64,000 bases of DNA from Stappia sp. WLB 29 (GTDB lineage: Bacteria; Pseudomonadota; Alphaproteobacteria; Rhizobiales; Stappiaceae): positions 186,001 through 250,000 of the forward strand of contig NZ_JALBGD010000004.1 in NCBI RefSeq assembly GCF_023507705.1, written 5' to 3'. Position 1 is the first letter of the stretch. Each line of letters opens with the position of its first letter. Position numbers and translations under genes: made by a program. This document shows, piece by piece, positions 18,168 through 29,251 of this stretch. A model generated the notes under the pieces. That model ran no database searches, was not told the origin of the DNA, and saw only the letters and a list, made by a program, of their open reading frames with translations.

Positions 18168-20098
18168 TGACGAGAGAACGCAAGATGCCCCCTCCCGCCG
18201 CCATCGGGCAGACGGGACCGGACCGGCGGCAGGTGGTCGGAGGCGCTCTGGCCTTTTGCGCGGCAACGCTTTTGCCGCTGGGCGGTCGTTCGGTCCGTGC
18301 CGCCACGGACACGCAAGCCGCAAGCGATACGGCTCCGCGACATGGGCTCTCGGTGTTCGGCGATCTGAAGTATGCGCCGGATTTCACCCACTTCGATTAT
18401 GTGGTGCCGGATGCGCCGAAGGACGGGCGGATCGTGTTCTCGGCGCCGTCCTGGGCCTATAATCAGAACCCGCAGACCTTCAACAGCTTCAATACCTTGA
18501 TCTTGAAGGGCGACGCGCCGCCCCGGATGGAACTGTGTTTCGACACGCTGATGGTGCGGGCGCTGGACGAGCCGGACGCCGTCTACGGTCTTGTTGCCGA
18601 GACGGTCGAGGTCTCCGAGGACGGGAATGTATACACCTTCGCCCTGCGGCCGCAGGCAAGATTCCATGACGAGAGCCCGCTGACCGCAGAGGATGTTGCC
18701 TTCTCGCTGGTCACACTCAAGGAACTGGGGCACCCCTCGATACGTCAGGTCCTGCGCGAGCTCTCCGAGGTTCGTGTCGAGGCTCCCCACAGGGTTGCGC
18801 TGGTGTTCTCCGGCAAGCAGTCGCGCAAGGTGCCGCTGATTGCGGCCGGCATGCCGATCCTGTCGAAAGCCTATTATTCCCGCTACGACTTCGCCCAGAC
18901 CACCTTGACCCCGCCGCTGTCGTCCGGCCCTTACAAGGTCGGCCGGCACGAGGTCGGCCGTTTCGTCGAGTACCAACGGGTCAAAAACTGGTGGGCGGCG
19001 GATCTGCCCGTGAGCCGTGGTCATTACAATTTCGACCGTGTCCGGCTGGAGTTCTTCCGCGACCGGCAGGTGGATTTCGAGGCGTTCAAGAAGGGCGTGA
19101 TGACCTTCCGCGAGGAGTTCACCGCCCGGACCTGGGCGACGGAGTACAACTTCCCCGCTGTCGAGGACGGCCGGGTGATCCGCGAGGAGATCCCGGATGG
19201 GCGTCCGGCAGGGGCGCAAGGCTGGTTCATGAACCTCAGGCGGGAGAAGTTCTCCGATCCGCGCGTCCGCAGGGCGCTGGGCCTGGTGTTCGATTTCGAG
19301 TGGACCAACACCTCGCTCTTCTTCGATGCCTACAAGCGCACCAGTTCGTTCTTCCAGAATTCGGCCATGCTTGCGGAAGGCGAGCCGGATGCGGCCGAAC
19401 TCGCGCTGCTGGAGCCATGGCGCGGCAAGGTGCCGGACGAGGTCTTCGGGCCGGCGATCCTGCCGCCGGTATCGGACGGGTCCGGACAGGACCGCTCGAT
19501 GCTGCGCGAGGCCGACCGCCTGCTACGCGAGGCGGGGTGCCGGCGAGACGGGGCGCGCCTGCTCCTGCCGAGCGGCGAGCCTCTCGCCTTCGAGTTCCTC
19601 TCGAACACCTCGACCTTCGAGCGTGTGACTCTCCCCTATATCGGCAACCTGGGACGTCTCGGCATCAAGGCGAATTTCCGCGTGGTCGATCCGGCGCAGT
19701 ATCAGTCGCGTATCAACGATTACGACTTCGACATCGTCTCACGGCGCTACGCCTTGGCGCCGACCCTCGGCGAGGAAATCCGTCAGATGTGGGGATCGGA
19801 AGCGGCCAGTCAGCCCGGCTCGACCAACCTGGCCGGCATCGCGGATCCGGCGGTGGATGCCATGATCGACAAGATCCTCTCGGCCGCCACGCGCGAGGAA
19901 ATGACCGTTGCCGCCCGTGCTTTGGACCGGATCCTGCGGGCCGGCTATTATTGGGTGCCGCAATGGTACAAGGCGGTCCATACGGTCGCCATGTGGGATG
20001 TGTTCGGACATCCCGAGGCACCGCCCACGCATGATTTCGCGCCCGAACTCCATTGGTGGTACGACCGGGAGAGCGCGGAGCGAATCGGCATGCGCTGA
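18167..20098 (+). CDS. Peptide ABC transporter substrate-binding protein, YejA-like (second of two, Tat-type signal)
   Basis: A second SBP_bac_5 receptor of 643 residues, clearly related to its neighbour ([62 protein letters not shown]). Its start overlaps the previous stop in TGATG, so the pair is translationally coupled. Unlike the first copy, its signal region carries a twin-arginine stretch ([20 protein letters not shown]), suggesting Tat export. Two divergent receptors on one importer probably widen the peptide range; which peptides cannot be told. Confidence 0.88.
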   Translation: MTRERKMPPPAAIGQTGPDRRQVVGGALAFCAATLLPLGGRSVRAATDTQAASDTAPRHGLSVFGDLKYAPDFTHFDYVVPDAPKDGRIVFSAPSWAYNQNPQTFNSFNTLILKGDAPPRMELCFDTLMVRALDEPDAVYGLVAETVEVSEDGNVYTFALRPQARFHDESPLTAEDVAFSLVTLKELGHPSIRQVLRELSEVRVEAPHRVALVFSGKQSRKVPLIAAGMPILSKAYYSRYDFAQTTLTPPLSSGPYKVGRHEVGRFVEYQRVKNWWAADLPVSRGHYNFDRVRLEFFRDRQVDFEAFKKGVMTFREEFTARTWATEYNFPAVEDGRVIREEIPDGRPAGAQGWFMNLRREKFSDPRVRRALGLVFDFEWTNTSLFFDAYKRTSSFFQNSAMLAEGEPDAAELALLEPWRGKVPDEVFGPAILPPVSDGSGQDRSMLREADRLLREAGCRRDGARLLLPSGEPLAFEFLSNTSTFERVTLPYIGNLGRLGIKANFRVVDPAQYQSRINDYDFDIVSRRYALAPTLGEEIRQMWGSEAASQPGSTNLAGIADPAVDAMIDKILSAATREEMTVAARALDRILRAGYYWVPQWYKAVHTVAMWDVFGHPEAPPTHDFAPELHWWYDRESAERIGMR

Positions 20099-20190
20099 CA
20101 TGCGACACATGCTCCAAGGCACCATGCATTGCGGTTGCGGCACGGCGAACGAGCCGGCCGGCTACCGGCAAGAAAGGGATCGTTGACACG

Positions 20191-21300
20191 ATGGGCGCCT
20201 ACATCCTGCGCCGGCTGCTGCTGATCGTACCGACTCTCGTCGGCATCATGGCCATCAACTTCGTCATCATCCAGTTCGCCCCCGGCGGACCGGTGGAGCG
20301 GGTCATTGCCCAGCTTCAAGGAACGGATGTATCCGCGACTGCCCGCATCTCGGGCGGGGGCGGCGATTTCGCCGGGAGCGGCGCAGACACGGCCGGAGAT
20401 GCCTCCTCGGTCGGATCGCGATATCGCGGCGCCCAGGGCCTCGACCCGGAATTCATCAAGGAACTGGAGCGACAGTTCGGCTTCGACAAGCCGCCGCTGG
20501 AGCGCTTTGCCGGGATGCTGTGGGACTATGCCCGATTCGACTTCGGCGAGAGCTATTTCCGCGACGTTTCGGTGATCGACCTGATCATCGAGAAGATGCC
20601 CGTGTCCATCTCTCTCGGCCTATGGATGACATTCATCTCCTATGCGATCTCGATCCCGCTGGGCATCCGCAAGGCGGTGAGTGACGGCTCGCGCTTCGAC
20701 GTGTGGACCTCCGCCGTGATCGTGGTGGGCTATGCGATACCCGGGTTCCTCTTCGCGGTGCTCTTGATCGTGCTGTTCGCCGGCGGCTCGTTCCTCGACT
20801 GGTTCCCGCTGCGCGGCCTCACGTCCGAGAACTGGGAGCAACTGTCCTGGCCGGCGCGCATCGTCGATTATTTCTGGCACCTCGCCCTGCCGCTGACCGC
20901 CATGGTGCTGTCGGCCTTCGCGACCGTGACGCTGCTGACCAAGAACTCGTTCCTCGACGAGATCCGCAAGCAGTATGTCCAGACGGCCCGCGCCAAGGGC
21001 CTGAACGAGCGGCAGGTGCTCTACGGTCACGTTTTCCGCAATGCGATGCTGATCGTGATCGCCGGCTTCCCGGGCGCCTTCATCTCGTCCTTCTTTGCCG
21101 GCTCGCTTCTGATCGAGACCATCTTCTCGCTGGACGGTCTTGGCCTGCTCGGCTTCGAGGCGGTGATCAATCGCGATTATGCGGTGGTCTTCGCGACGCT
21201 CTACATCTTCTCTCTCATGGGCCTGCTCGTGAATCTCGTCTCCGACCTGACCTATACCTGGATCGATCCGCGGATCGATTTCGAGAGCCGGGAGGTCTGA
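20191..21300 (+). CDS. yejB: Peptide ABC transporter permease, YejB-like
   Basis: Inner-membrane permease of 369 residues. It begins [20 protein letters not shown], the typical DppB/YejB N-terminus, and has a periplasmic insertion (about 40-85, Gly/Ser/Ala-rich). The EAA loop that couples to the ATPase is the segment [24 protein letters not shown]; the C-terminus [20 protein letters not shown] is also conserved. AAAGGGA precedes the ATG at 20191. yejE starts 4 bases after the stop. The 92 bases before it hold no other gene. Confidence 0.92.
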   Translation: MGAYILRRLLLIVPTLVGIMAINFVIIQFAPGGPVERVIAQLQGTDVSATARISGGGGDFAGSGADTAGDASSVGSRYRGAQGLDPEFIKELERQFGFDKPPLERFAGMLWDYARFDFGESYFRDVSVIDLIIEKMPVSISLGLWMTFISYAISIPLGIRKAVSDGSRFDVWTSAVIVVGYAIPGFLFAVLLIVLFAGGSFLDWFPLRGLTSENWEQLSWPARIVDYFWHLALPLTAMVLSAFATVTLLTKNSFLDEIRKQYVQTARAKGLNERQVLYGHVFRNAMLIVIAGFPGAFISSFFAGSLLIETIFSLDGLGLLGFEAVINRDYAVVFATLYIFSLMGLLVNLVSDLTYTWIDPRIDFESREV

Positions 21301-21304
21301 GCCC

Positions 21305-22471
21305 ATGGACCTGCGGACAGAAACCGCCGGCAATACCGGATCCACTGCGGCCGCTGCGCCATTCGGCCGGCCGAAGGGCTGGCTGTCGCCGATCAACCGG
21401 CGCCGTCTGGCGAACTTCAGGGCCAACCGGCGCGGCTATTGGTCGTTCTGGATCTTCCTCCTCTTGTTTGGTCTGTCGCTCGTCGCCGAACTTCTTGTCA
21501 ACGACCGGCCGATCGTCGTCGTCTACAAGGGCGAGGTCCTGGCGCCGATCCTCGTCGACTATCCGGAGGAAAAGTTCGGCGGCTTCCTGGCGGTCACCGA
21601 TTACCGCGATCCATATATTCAGGAAGAGATCGGCGCCAACGGCTGGATGCTGTGGCCGCCGGTCCGCTACTCTTATCGCACAGTCAACAACGAGATTCCG
21701 GTGCCGGCGCCCGCGCCTCCCTCATGGCTGCTCGACAAGCAGGAGCGCTGCAGCCGCTATCCGCTCGGGGCGGAAGACCCCAACTGCACGCCCGGCAACT
21801 GGAACTGGCTCGGCACCGACGACCAGGGCCGCGATATCGTCGCGCGGCTTGTCTACGGTTTCCGCATCTCGGTGCTGTTCGGCTTGGCCCTGACGATCGC
21901 TTCCTCGGTGATCGGCATCGCCGCCGGCGCGGTGCAGGGTTACTACGGTGGTTGGGTCGACCTCCTGTTCCAGCGCTTCATCGAGATCTGGACGGCGATC
22001 CCCACTCTCTACCTGATCCTGATCGTGTCCTCGGTGCTGATCCCCGGCTTCTGGACACTCTTCACCATCCTGCTCGCCTTTTCCTGGGTGGCACTGGTGG
22101 GCGTGGTCCGGGCGGAGTTCCTGCGCGCCCGCAACTTCGAATACGTCACGGCGGCGAAGGCGCTCGGCGTCGGCAATGCCACGATCATGTGGCGGCACCT
22201 GCTGCCCAACGCGATGGTGGCGACGCTGACCTTCATGCCCTTCATCCTGAACGGCTCGATCTCGACGCTGACGGCGCTGGATTTCCTCGGCTTCGGCCTT
22301 CCGCCCGGCTCGGCTTCGCTCGGCGAATTGCTGGCGCAGGGAAAGAACAACCTGCAGGCGCCGTGGCTCGGCATCACCGGCTTCATCGTCATCTCGACCA
22401 TGCTCAGCCTGCTGATTTTCATCGGCGAAGCCGTGCGCGACGCATTCGATCCGCGCAAGAGCTTCGTGTGA
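21305..22471 (+). CDS. yejE: Peptide ABC transporter permease, YejE-like
   Basis: The second permease of the importer, 388 residues. An N-terminal cytoplasmic segment with NRRRLANFRANRRGYWSF leads to the first TM helix; a periplasmic loop carries the family hallmark LGTDDQGRDIVARLVYGFRIS. The ATPase-coupling loop is YVTAAKALGVGNATIMWRHL. A C-terminal LTALDFLGFGLPPGSASLGE matches DppC/YejE. It sits 4 bases after yejB and 7 bases before yejF. Confidence 0.92.
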   Translation: MDLRTETAGNTGSTAAAAPFGRPKGWLSPINRRRLANFRANRRGYWSFWIFLLLFGLSLVAELLVNDRPIVVVYKGEVLAPILVDYPEEKFGGFLAVTDYRDPYIQEEIGANGWMLWPPVRYSYRTVNNEIPVPAPAPPSWLLDKQERCSRYPLGAEDPNCTPGNWNWLGTDDQGRDIVARLVYGFRISVLFGLALTIASSVIGIAAGAVQGYYGGWVDLLFQRFIEIWTAIPTLYLILIVSSVLIPGFWTLFTILLAFSWVALVGVVRAEFLRARNFEYVTAAKALGVGNATIMWRHLLPNAMVATLTFMPFILNGSISTLTALDFLGFGLPPGSASLGELLAQGKNNLQAPWLGITGFIVISTMLSLLIFIGEAVRDAFDPRKSFV

Positions 22472-22478
22472 GGACCCA

Positions 22479-24122
<1,644 letters not shown>

Positions 24123-24246
24123 GAGAGAGCCGCTCATTGCGAGGGCGGAAAGACCACGAGGGCCGTCGCGCTCCCCTGGAGCCATCTTTTGCGTGTAAGG
24201 CGAGAGGATATCTTGCTAAACTCGCATGATTGCGAGGGAGAGTTTG

Positions 24247-24624
24247 ATGTATTCCATTAAGGTTCTGATTTGCCTCTCGATTCTGAGTTTTGCGGCGACC
24301 GTTCCGGTATTGGCGCAACAGCAGCTTTCCGGAGATCAGGTGAGGGCGCTCATTGTCGGTAAACGGTTCGGTTCGGCCATTTGGCCGCCTCCGGGCATTA
24401 CTTTCAAGAAAGACAACCATTTTCGCCTTGCCAACGGGAAGGCATGTGGAGGGAAAGATCCGCATACATACAAGATTGATCGGTATGGGCTTCTGACAAT
24501 CGAATTCAGAACGTGCGAGGGAAAGAAGGAGCACTCCGACTACTTCTACATTCTGAAATCGGGAAGAAACTATTATATATCTTCGGCAAGCGGGGGCTAC
24601 TCTCTACCGTTGCGACGCCGCTGA
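24247..24624 (+). CDS. Small secreted protein of unknown function
   Basis: I do not recognise this 125-residue protein. A Sec signal peptide (MYSIKVLICLSILSFAATVPVLA) is followed by a mature domain with two cysteines (GKACGGKD and RTCEGKKE) that could form a disulfide, and many aromatic residues near the end (YFYILKSGRNYYISSA). GGGAGAG precedes the ATG at 24247; an earlier ATG at 24226 lacks a signal-peptide start. The DNA is visibly more AT-rich than its neighbours, with codons such as TTA, AAA and ATA that are rare nearby, so recent acquisition is possible. It lies alone between yejF and a convergent transglycosylase gene. Confidence 0.6.
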   Translation: MYSIKVLICLSILSFAATVPVLAQQQLSGDQVRALIVGKRFGSAIWPPPGITFKKDNHFRLANGKACGGKDPHTYKIDRYGLLTIEFRTCEGKKEHSDYFYILKSGRNYYISSASGGYSLPLRRR

Positions 24625-24654
24625 AGCAGGCGACTGCCGGAATCTGGCAGAGGC

Positions 24655-25875
24655 TCACTCCAGCCAGCAGGTCGCCCGCCGGCCGGCCTTTTCCTGTTCG
24701 AGCCCGAGGGTGCGGCGGGTCTTGAAGCCGATCAGCCCGTCGGCGCCGCCGACATCGTGGCCCTTGGCCTCCAGCTCGAGCTGGAGGTCGCGCACGGCGC
24801 CGCGCGAGCGTGTCTTCACGTCCTTCCACCCCTGAACGAAGCCGGCATTGTTGCCGTAGCGGCCCGCCAGATGGCCGACAAAGAGCGCGTAGACATCGGA
24901 CTCGTTGTAGGCCTTCAGCACATAGAAATTGTCGGTCGCGATGAAGGCCGGGCCGTTGCGCCCGGCCGGCATCAGGAGAAAGCCCGGCTGCGGCAACTCG
25001 TGTTGCGGAAACGGGCGGTCCTTGACGCGGCTGACGCCTTCCCTGACCCAGGCCGTGATCGGCTGGCCCCGGTCGGGCCCTTCGCGTGCGCAGGAGACGG
25101 AAGTCGGGACCTCGACCTCGTAGCCCCAGTCGCGCCCTGTCACCCAGCCGTGCCAGGCGAGATAATTGGCGATGGAGGCCAGCGTATCCGGCACTGAGCG
25201 CCAGATGTCGCGCTTGCCGTCGCCGTCGAAATCCACCGCAAGGCGCAGGAAGCTGGAGGGCAGGAATTGCGGCTGGCCGAGCGCGCCGCCCCAGGAACTG
25301 CGCAGGTTCGCACGGGCGATGTGCCCGTCCGCGAGGATCTGCAGGGCCGCGACGGTCTCCTCGGCGAAGAAATCGCGCCGGGTTCCCATGAAGGCGCGGG
25401 TCGCAAGGGTTCTTAGCGCATCGTTGGGAATACGGGCGGCGCCATAGCCGGATTCGCGGGCCCAGATCGCCAGGATGATCCGTGACGGCACGCCGTAACG
25501 CGCCTCGATCCGCGACAGGGTCGCGCGATGCGTCTGTGCAAGACGCCGGCCCTGTGCGGCCAGCGCGTTGAATTGGCTGTCGCGGAAATATCCGGCCGGG
25601 GCGCGGAACTCGGACTGATAGTTGACCGAGGGCGGCCGCTCCGGACCGTCGGGATCGCCGAGGCCCGGCAGCGAGGTGTCGGGCGACAGGCCCGAGAGCT
25701 CCCGCCGGATCACGTCCTGCGGCACGCCGGCCGCGCGAGCGGCCGGGACGATGCGCGTTTCGAGGAACCGGTCGAATTTCGCCTGCAGGCTCTGTTGGGC
25801 GAGGGAGGGAGAGCTGCAGATGGCTGCAAGCAGTACTGCGAGCGAAGCGAGAAGGGCGGGCAGGGCGCGGTGCAT
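24655..25875 (-). CDS. Lytic murein transglycosylase (MltB type) with peptidoglycan-binding domain
   Basis: It cleaves peptidoglycan glycan strands with formation of 1,6-anhydro-MurNAc, in the periplasm. The 406-residue product starts with a signal peptide (MHRALPALLASLAVLLAAIC). The SLT_2 catalytic domain (about 35-330) has the catalytic Glu in AIWARESGYG, plus WGGALGQPQFLPSSFLRLAVDFDGDGKRD and the segment SIANYLAWHGW. A C-terminal PG_binding_1 domain (about 345-406) ends DGLIGFKTRRTLGLEQ. No lipobox is seen, so it is probably soluble. The start at 25875 is chosen for the signal peptide; the open frame reaches 25938. Confidence 0.9.
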   Translation of the reverse strand: MHRALPALLASLAVLLAAICSSPSLAQQSLQAKFDRFLETRIVPAARAAGVPQDVIRRELSGLSPDTSLPGLGDPDGPERPPSVNYQSEFRAPAGYFRDSQFNALAAQGRRLAQTHRATLSRIEARYGVPSRIILAIWARESGYGAARIPNDALRTLATRAFMGTRRDFFAEETVAALQILADGHIARANLRSSWGGALGQPQFLPSSFLRLAVDFDGDGKRDIWRSVPDTLASIANYLAWHGWVTGRDWGYEVEVPTSVSCAREGPDRGQPITAWVREGVSRVKDRPFPQHELPQPGFLLMPAGRNGPAFIATDNFYVLKAYNESDVYALFVGHLAGRYGNNAGFVQGWKDVKTRSRGAVRDLQLELEAKGHDVGGADGLIGFKTRRTLGLEQEKAGRRATCWLE

Positions 25876-25944
25876 GACGATCCGTTGCAGGTGGCTGGCT
25901 GCGCCGAGCCTAGCACGGCGCCCCGCGCGGAACGACATGCGGGA

Positions 25945-26553
25945 TCAGAAGGACGTGCGGGCCTTCAGCGCCTGGACCAGCGTTCCCTCGTCGAGATAGT
26001 CGAGCTCGCCGCCGACCGGAACGCCATGGGCAAGGCGCGTGACCTTCACGTCCATGCCGCGCAGCCGGTCGGTGATGTAATGGGCCGTGGTCTGGCCCTC
26101 CACCGTCGCGTTCACCGCCAGGACGATCTCAGAGACATCTCCGGCAGCGACCCGTTCGATCAGCTTGTCGATGGTCAGGTCGTCGGGTCCGATGCCGTCG
26201 AGCGGCGACAAGGTGCCGCCCAGCACGTGATAGCGGCAGTTCAGCGCCCCGGCGCGCTCCAGCGCCCACAGGTCGGAAACGTCTTCAACCACGACGATGG
26301 TTGCCGTGTCGCGGCGCGGATCGGAGCAGATGGTGCAGGGATCGCAGGTGTCGACCGTGCCGCAGGTCTGGCACACGGTCACCCGGTCCACGGCCACGCC
26401 CATGGCCTGCGCCAGCGGGACCAGCAGCTGGTCCTTCTTCTTGATGAGGTGCAGCGCAGCACGCCGGGCCGACCGGGGGCCCAGCCCCGGCAGCTTGGCG
26501 AGCAGTTGGATCAGCCGTTCGACCTCGGGTCCGGCGACCGCCCGGTTGGCCAT
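25945..26553 (-). CDS. recR: Recombination mediator protein RecR
   Basis: RecR works with RecF/RecO to load RecA on gapped, SSB-coated DNA. The 202-residue length is typical. A helix-hairpin-helix ([23 protein letters not shown]) is followed by the four-cysteine zinc motif ([16 protein letters not shown]), a Toprim domain beginning [14 protein letters not shown], and the C-terminal Walker-like region. It lies 4 bases after ybaB, in the conserved dnaX-ybaB-recR order. Confidence 0.97.
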   Translation of the reverse strand: MANRAVAGPEVERLIQLLAKLPGLGPRSARRAALHLIKKKDQLLVPLAQAMGVAVDRVTVCQTCGTVDTCDPCTICSDPRRDTATIVVVEDVSDLWALERAGALNCRYHVLGGTLSPLDGIGPDDLTIDKLIERVAAGDVSEIVLAVNATVEGQTTAHYITDRLRGMDVKVTRLAHGVPVGGELDYLDEGTLVQALKARTSF

Positions 26554-26557
26554 GGGA

Positions 26558-26878
26558 TCAGAACGGCAACTTGAAGCCGGCGGGCAGGCCGAGGCCGCCC
26601 ATCAGTTCCTGGGTCTTCTGCTGCAGCAGCGCTTCGGCCTTGGCCTTGGCGTCCTGATGGGCCGCAAGGATCAGGTCCTCGAGGATCTCGACCTCGTCGG
26701 GCTTGGCCATGGACGGATCGATGCGAATGGACTTGAGCTCGCCCTTGCCGGTCATGGTCAGGGTGACCATGCCGCCGCCGGCGGTGCCTTCCACCGCGAC
26801 CGAGGCGATCTCTTCCTGCAGCGAGCCCATCTGCTCCTGCATCTGCTTCGCCTGTTTCATCATCTTCAGGAAGTCCAT
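26558..26878 (-). CDS. YbaB/EbfC family nucleoid-associated protein
   Basis: A 106-residue DNA-binding dimer of the YbaB/EbfC family, which coats DNA and affects nucleoid shape. It begins [20 protein letters not shown] and has the family core [20 protein letters not shown]. It lies between dnaX and recR, its normal place. The exact role in this lineage is not settled. Confidence 0.93.
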   Translation of the reverse strand: MDFLKMMKQAKQMQEQMGSLQEEIASVAVEGTAGGGMVTLTMTGKGELKSIRIDPSMAKPDEVEILEDLILAAHQDAKAKAEALLQQKTQELMGGLGLPAGFKLPF

Positions 26879-26965
26879 GGGTGTCTCCTTGGGAGCGGTA
26901 CGAAAGGGCGTCGGGTCAGTCCCTGCCGGTCGGCAGGTCGGATCGTACCGGCGCCGGCTGTCGCA

Positions 26966-28933
26966 TCATGTGTCGGGGTCGATTTCGTCTTCGACCGGAG
27001 CCATGTCAAGGGGCGCATCCTCGACGGCGGTCATTCTCACGTCGACGACCTTGGCGCCCGGAAAGGCCGAGAGCAGGGCTGCCACGGTGGGCTCGGCCTT
27101 GGCATCGGAGAAGAGCTGGCGCTGGTTGGCCTCGCGCTCCTCATGCAGCGTCGGCCGTCCTTCCGTGCGGGAGACGGTGACGATCCAGCGGGTGCCCGTC
27201 CATTCCGACAGGCGCCGGCCGAGCCGTCCGGCGAGATCCGGATCGGCGCCTTCGACCGGCTGGAATTCGACGCGCCCCGGCTCGAAACGCACGAGCCGCA
27301 TCTGCCGCTCGATCTCGACCTTCAGGCGGATGTCGCGTTTTTCCGCGGCAAGAGCGGCGCAGTCGGCCAGCGAGGCGAGCCCGTGGGACGGCGCCGGCTG
27401 GCTGTCGGCAGCAGGCTGGGCGCGGGTCGTCTCCGGGGCTAGCCCTCCGGCCAGCGCCTGCAGGCGGGGCTGGGTACCGGGAGCGGCCTGAGTGTAGGAC
27501 GCCTCGCCGGGCAATGCCTGCGTGGAGGTGCGCATCTGCGGCGAGACGGCAACCGGCTCGGCTGTCGGGGTGGAGTAGGGGGCACCGGATGCGGCCGGCG
27601 ACGACGCGGCTTGCGCCGGCTCGCTCGGCGCCTGTCGCCCGGAAGCGTCTCCGCCGGAGGTCTGCGGGCGGGCCGGCGCTGCCGGCAGGCTGGAGCCGAG
27701 CGCGGCGGCCTTGCCGTCGCGCAGCATGCGCAGGGCGTCTTCCGGATCGGGAAGATCGGCGGCATAGGCAAGACGTACCAGCACCATGTCGGCGGCCAGA
27801 TGCGGCTTGGGAGCGGCCTGGACTTCCTCGATCCCCTTCAGGAGCATCTGCCAGGCGCGCGACAGGAGGCGCAGGGACAGACGCCCGGCAAGCTCGCGGC
27901 CGCGGGCCCGCTCGGTCTCCGTCACCGAGGCATCGTCGCCCGCATCGGGAACGATCTTCAGCCGGGTGACGAGATGGGTGAATTCGGCAAGATCGGACAG
28001 CACGACCACCGGGTCGGCGCCGACGTCGTATTGCTGGCGGAACTCGGCCATTGCCGCCGCCGCATCGCCGCGCATCAGATACTCGAACAGGTCGGTGATG
28101 CGGGCGCGGTCGGCAAGGCCGAGCATCGCGCGCACCGTCTCCGCGCCGATTGCGTCGCCGCCGCCCTGGGAAATGCTGCCATGGGCGATGGCCTGGTCGA
28201 GCAGCGACAGGGAATCGCGTGCCGAACCTTCGCCGGCGCGGGCGATCAGCGCCAGCGCTTCGTCGGCGACTGCGATGCCCTCTGCCTGTGAGATGCGGCG
28301 CAGCAGACCGACGAGTTTGTCGGCATCGATGCGGCGCAGGTCGAAGCGCTGGCAGCGCGACAGGACCGTGACCGGCACCTTGCGGATCTCGGTGGTGGCG
28401 AAGATGAACTTCACATGCTCGGGCGGCTCCTCGAGCGTCTTCAGCAGGCCGTTGAAGGCCGACTTCGACAGCATGTGCACTTCGTCGATGATGTAGACCT
28501 TGTAGCGGGCGGAGGCTGGCCGGTAGCGCGCCGCGTCCGTGATCTCGCGAATGTCGTCGATGCCGGTATGCGAGGCTGCGTCCATCTCGATGACGTCGAC
28601 ATGACGGCCGTCCATGATTGCTTCGCAATGCACGCCCAGCTTTTCGAGGTTCACCGTCGGCCGGTCGGCTTCGCCCGGGACCTCGTAGTTGAGTCCGCGC
28701 GCCAGAATGCGGGCCGTCGTCGTCTTGCCGACACCGCGCACGCCGGTCAGCATCCAGGCCTGGGCGATGCGCCCGGTCTCGAACGCATTACGCAGGGTCT
28801 GGACCATCGGCTCCTGGCCGACCAGATCGTCGAAGCTGCGGGGGCGATACTTGCGCGCGAGCACCCGGTAGGCGGCGTTGCCGTTGCCTGCGCCGGGAGC
28901 ATCGTCGGAAGAAGTGGGGATGAGACCGTCCAT
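26966..28933 (-). CDS. dnaX: DNA polymerase III subunit gamma/tau
   Basis: DnaX is the clamp-loader motor and replisome organiser. The 655 residues begin with the AAA+ domain: YRVLARKYRPRSFDDLVGQ, Walker A TGVRGVGKTTTARIL, Walker B IIDEVHMLSKSAFNGLLKTLEEPP and sensor-1 FATTEIRKVPVTVLSRCQRFDL. The zinc-module cysteines of E. coli DnaX are largely missing; only one Cys (GVHCEAI) is left. A Pro/Ala-rich linker (about 400-520) precedes the C-terminal tau domain. I see no A-rich slippery site for a programmed frameshift, so a separate gamma form is not evident. Confidence 0.95.
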   Translation of the reverse strand: MDGLIPTSSDDAPGAGNGNAAYRVLARKYRPRSFDDLVGQEPMVQTLRNAFETGRIAQAWMLTGVRGVGKTTTARILARGLNYEVPGEADRPTVNLEKLGVHCEAIMDGRHVDVIEMDAASHTGIDDIREITDAARYRPASARYKVYIIDEVHMLSKSAFNGLLKTLEEPPEHVKFIFATTEIRKVPVTVLSRCQRFDLRRIDADKLVGLLRRISQAEGIAVADEALALIARAGEGSARDSLSLLDQAIAHGSISQGGGDAIGAETVRAMLGLADRARITDLFEYLMRGDAAAAMAEFRQQYDVGADPVVVLSDLAEFTHLVTRLKIVPDAGDDASVTETERARGRELAGRLSLRLLSRAWQMLLKGIEEVQAAPKPHLAADMVLVRLAYAADLPDPEDALRMLRDGKAAALGSSLPAAPARPQTSGGDASGRQAPSEPAQAASSPAASGAPYSTPTAEPVAVSPQMRTSTQALPGEASYTQAAPGTQPRLQALAGGLAPETTRAQPAADSQPAPSHGLASLADCAALAAEKRDIRLKVEIERQMRLVRFEPGRVEFQPVEGADPDLAGRLGRRLSEWTGTRWIVTVSRTEGRPTLHEEREANQRQLFSDAKAEPTVAALLSAFPGAKVVDVRMTAVEDAPLDMAPVEDEIDPDT

Positions 28934-29099
28934 GGGTCCAAGCTTAGCGGCGCGGCCGCCGGATGTTGAGGCCTATTCGGTGCGCCTTGCAGGATTTCCC
29001 CGCTGCCGCTGACCAGAGCACGCGTTCTTGCGCCGTCGCGATGCCGCACCCTCGCCCTTGGGCGCGAGCTGCGCCGGATCGGAACCTGAAGGGGAAAGG

Positions 29100-29200
29100 G
29101 TGGGAGGCTGGCACGGTGACCCGTGCCGCGACTCGTTGGGGCTGCTTCCTTCCGGACCTGACCCGGTTGGCGAGTGGCTCGTCCACCACCAACCTCCCAC
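29100..29200 (-). ncRNA. ffs: Signal recognition particle RNA (small bacterial 4.5S type)
   Basis: On the minus strand, GGTCAGGTCCGGAAGGAAGC with AGCC following is the universally conserved SRP RNA domain IV, containing the Ffh-binding internal loops and the GGAA tetraloop. The ends GTGGGAGG and CCTCCCAC pair to close a hairpin of about 101 bases. Together with Ffh it targets nascent membrane proteins to SecYEG. The gene lies between dnaX and the acyl-CoA synthetase gene, the usual place in this group. Exact ends are uncertain by a few bases. The rest of 28934-29099 shows no gene. Confidence 0.93.
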
Positions 29201-29251
29201 GCCCTATATCGTGAGTTTCGCCCGCCGATGCAAGGGGAAATCCGGCAGAGA

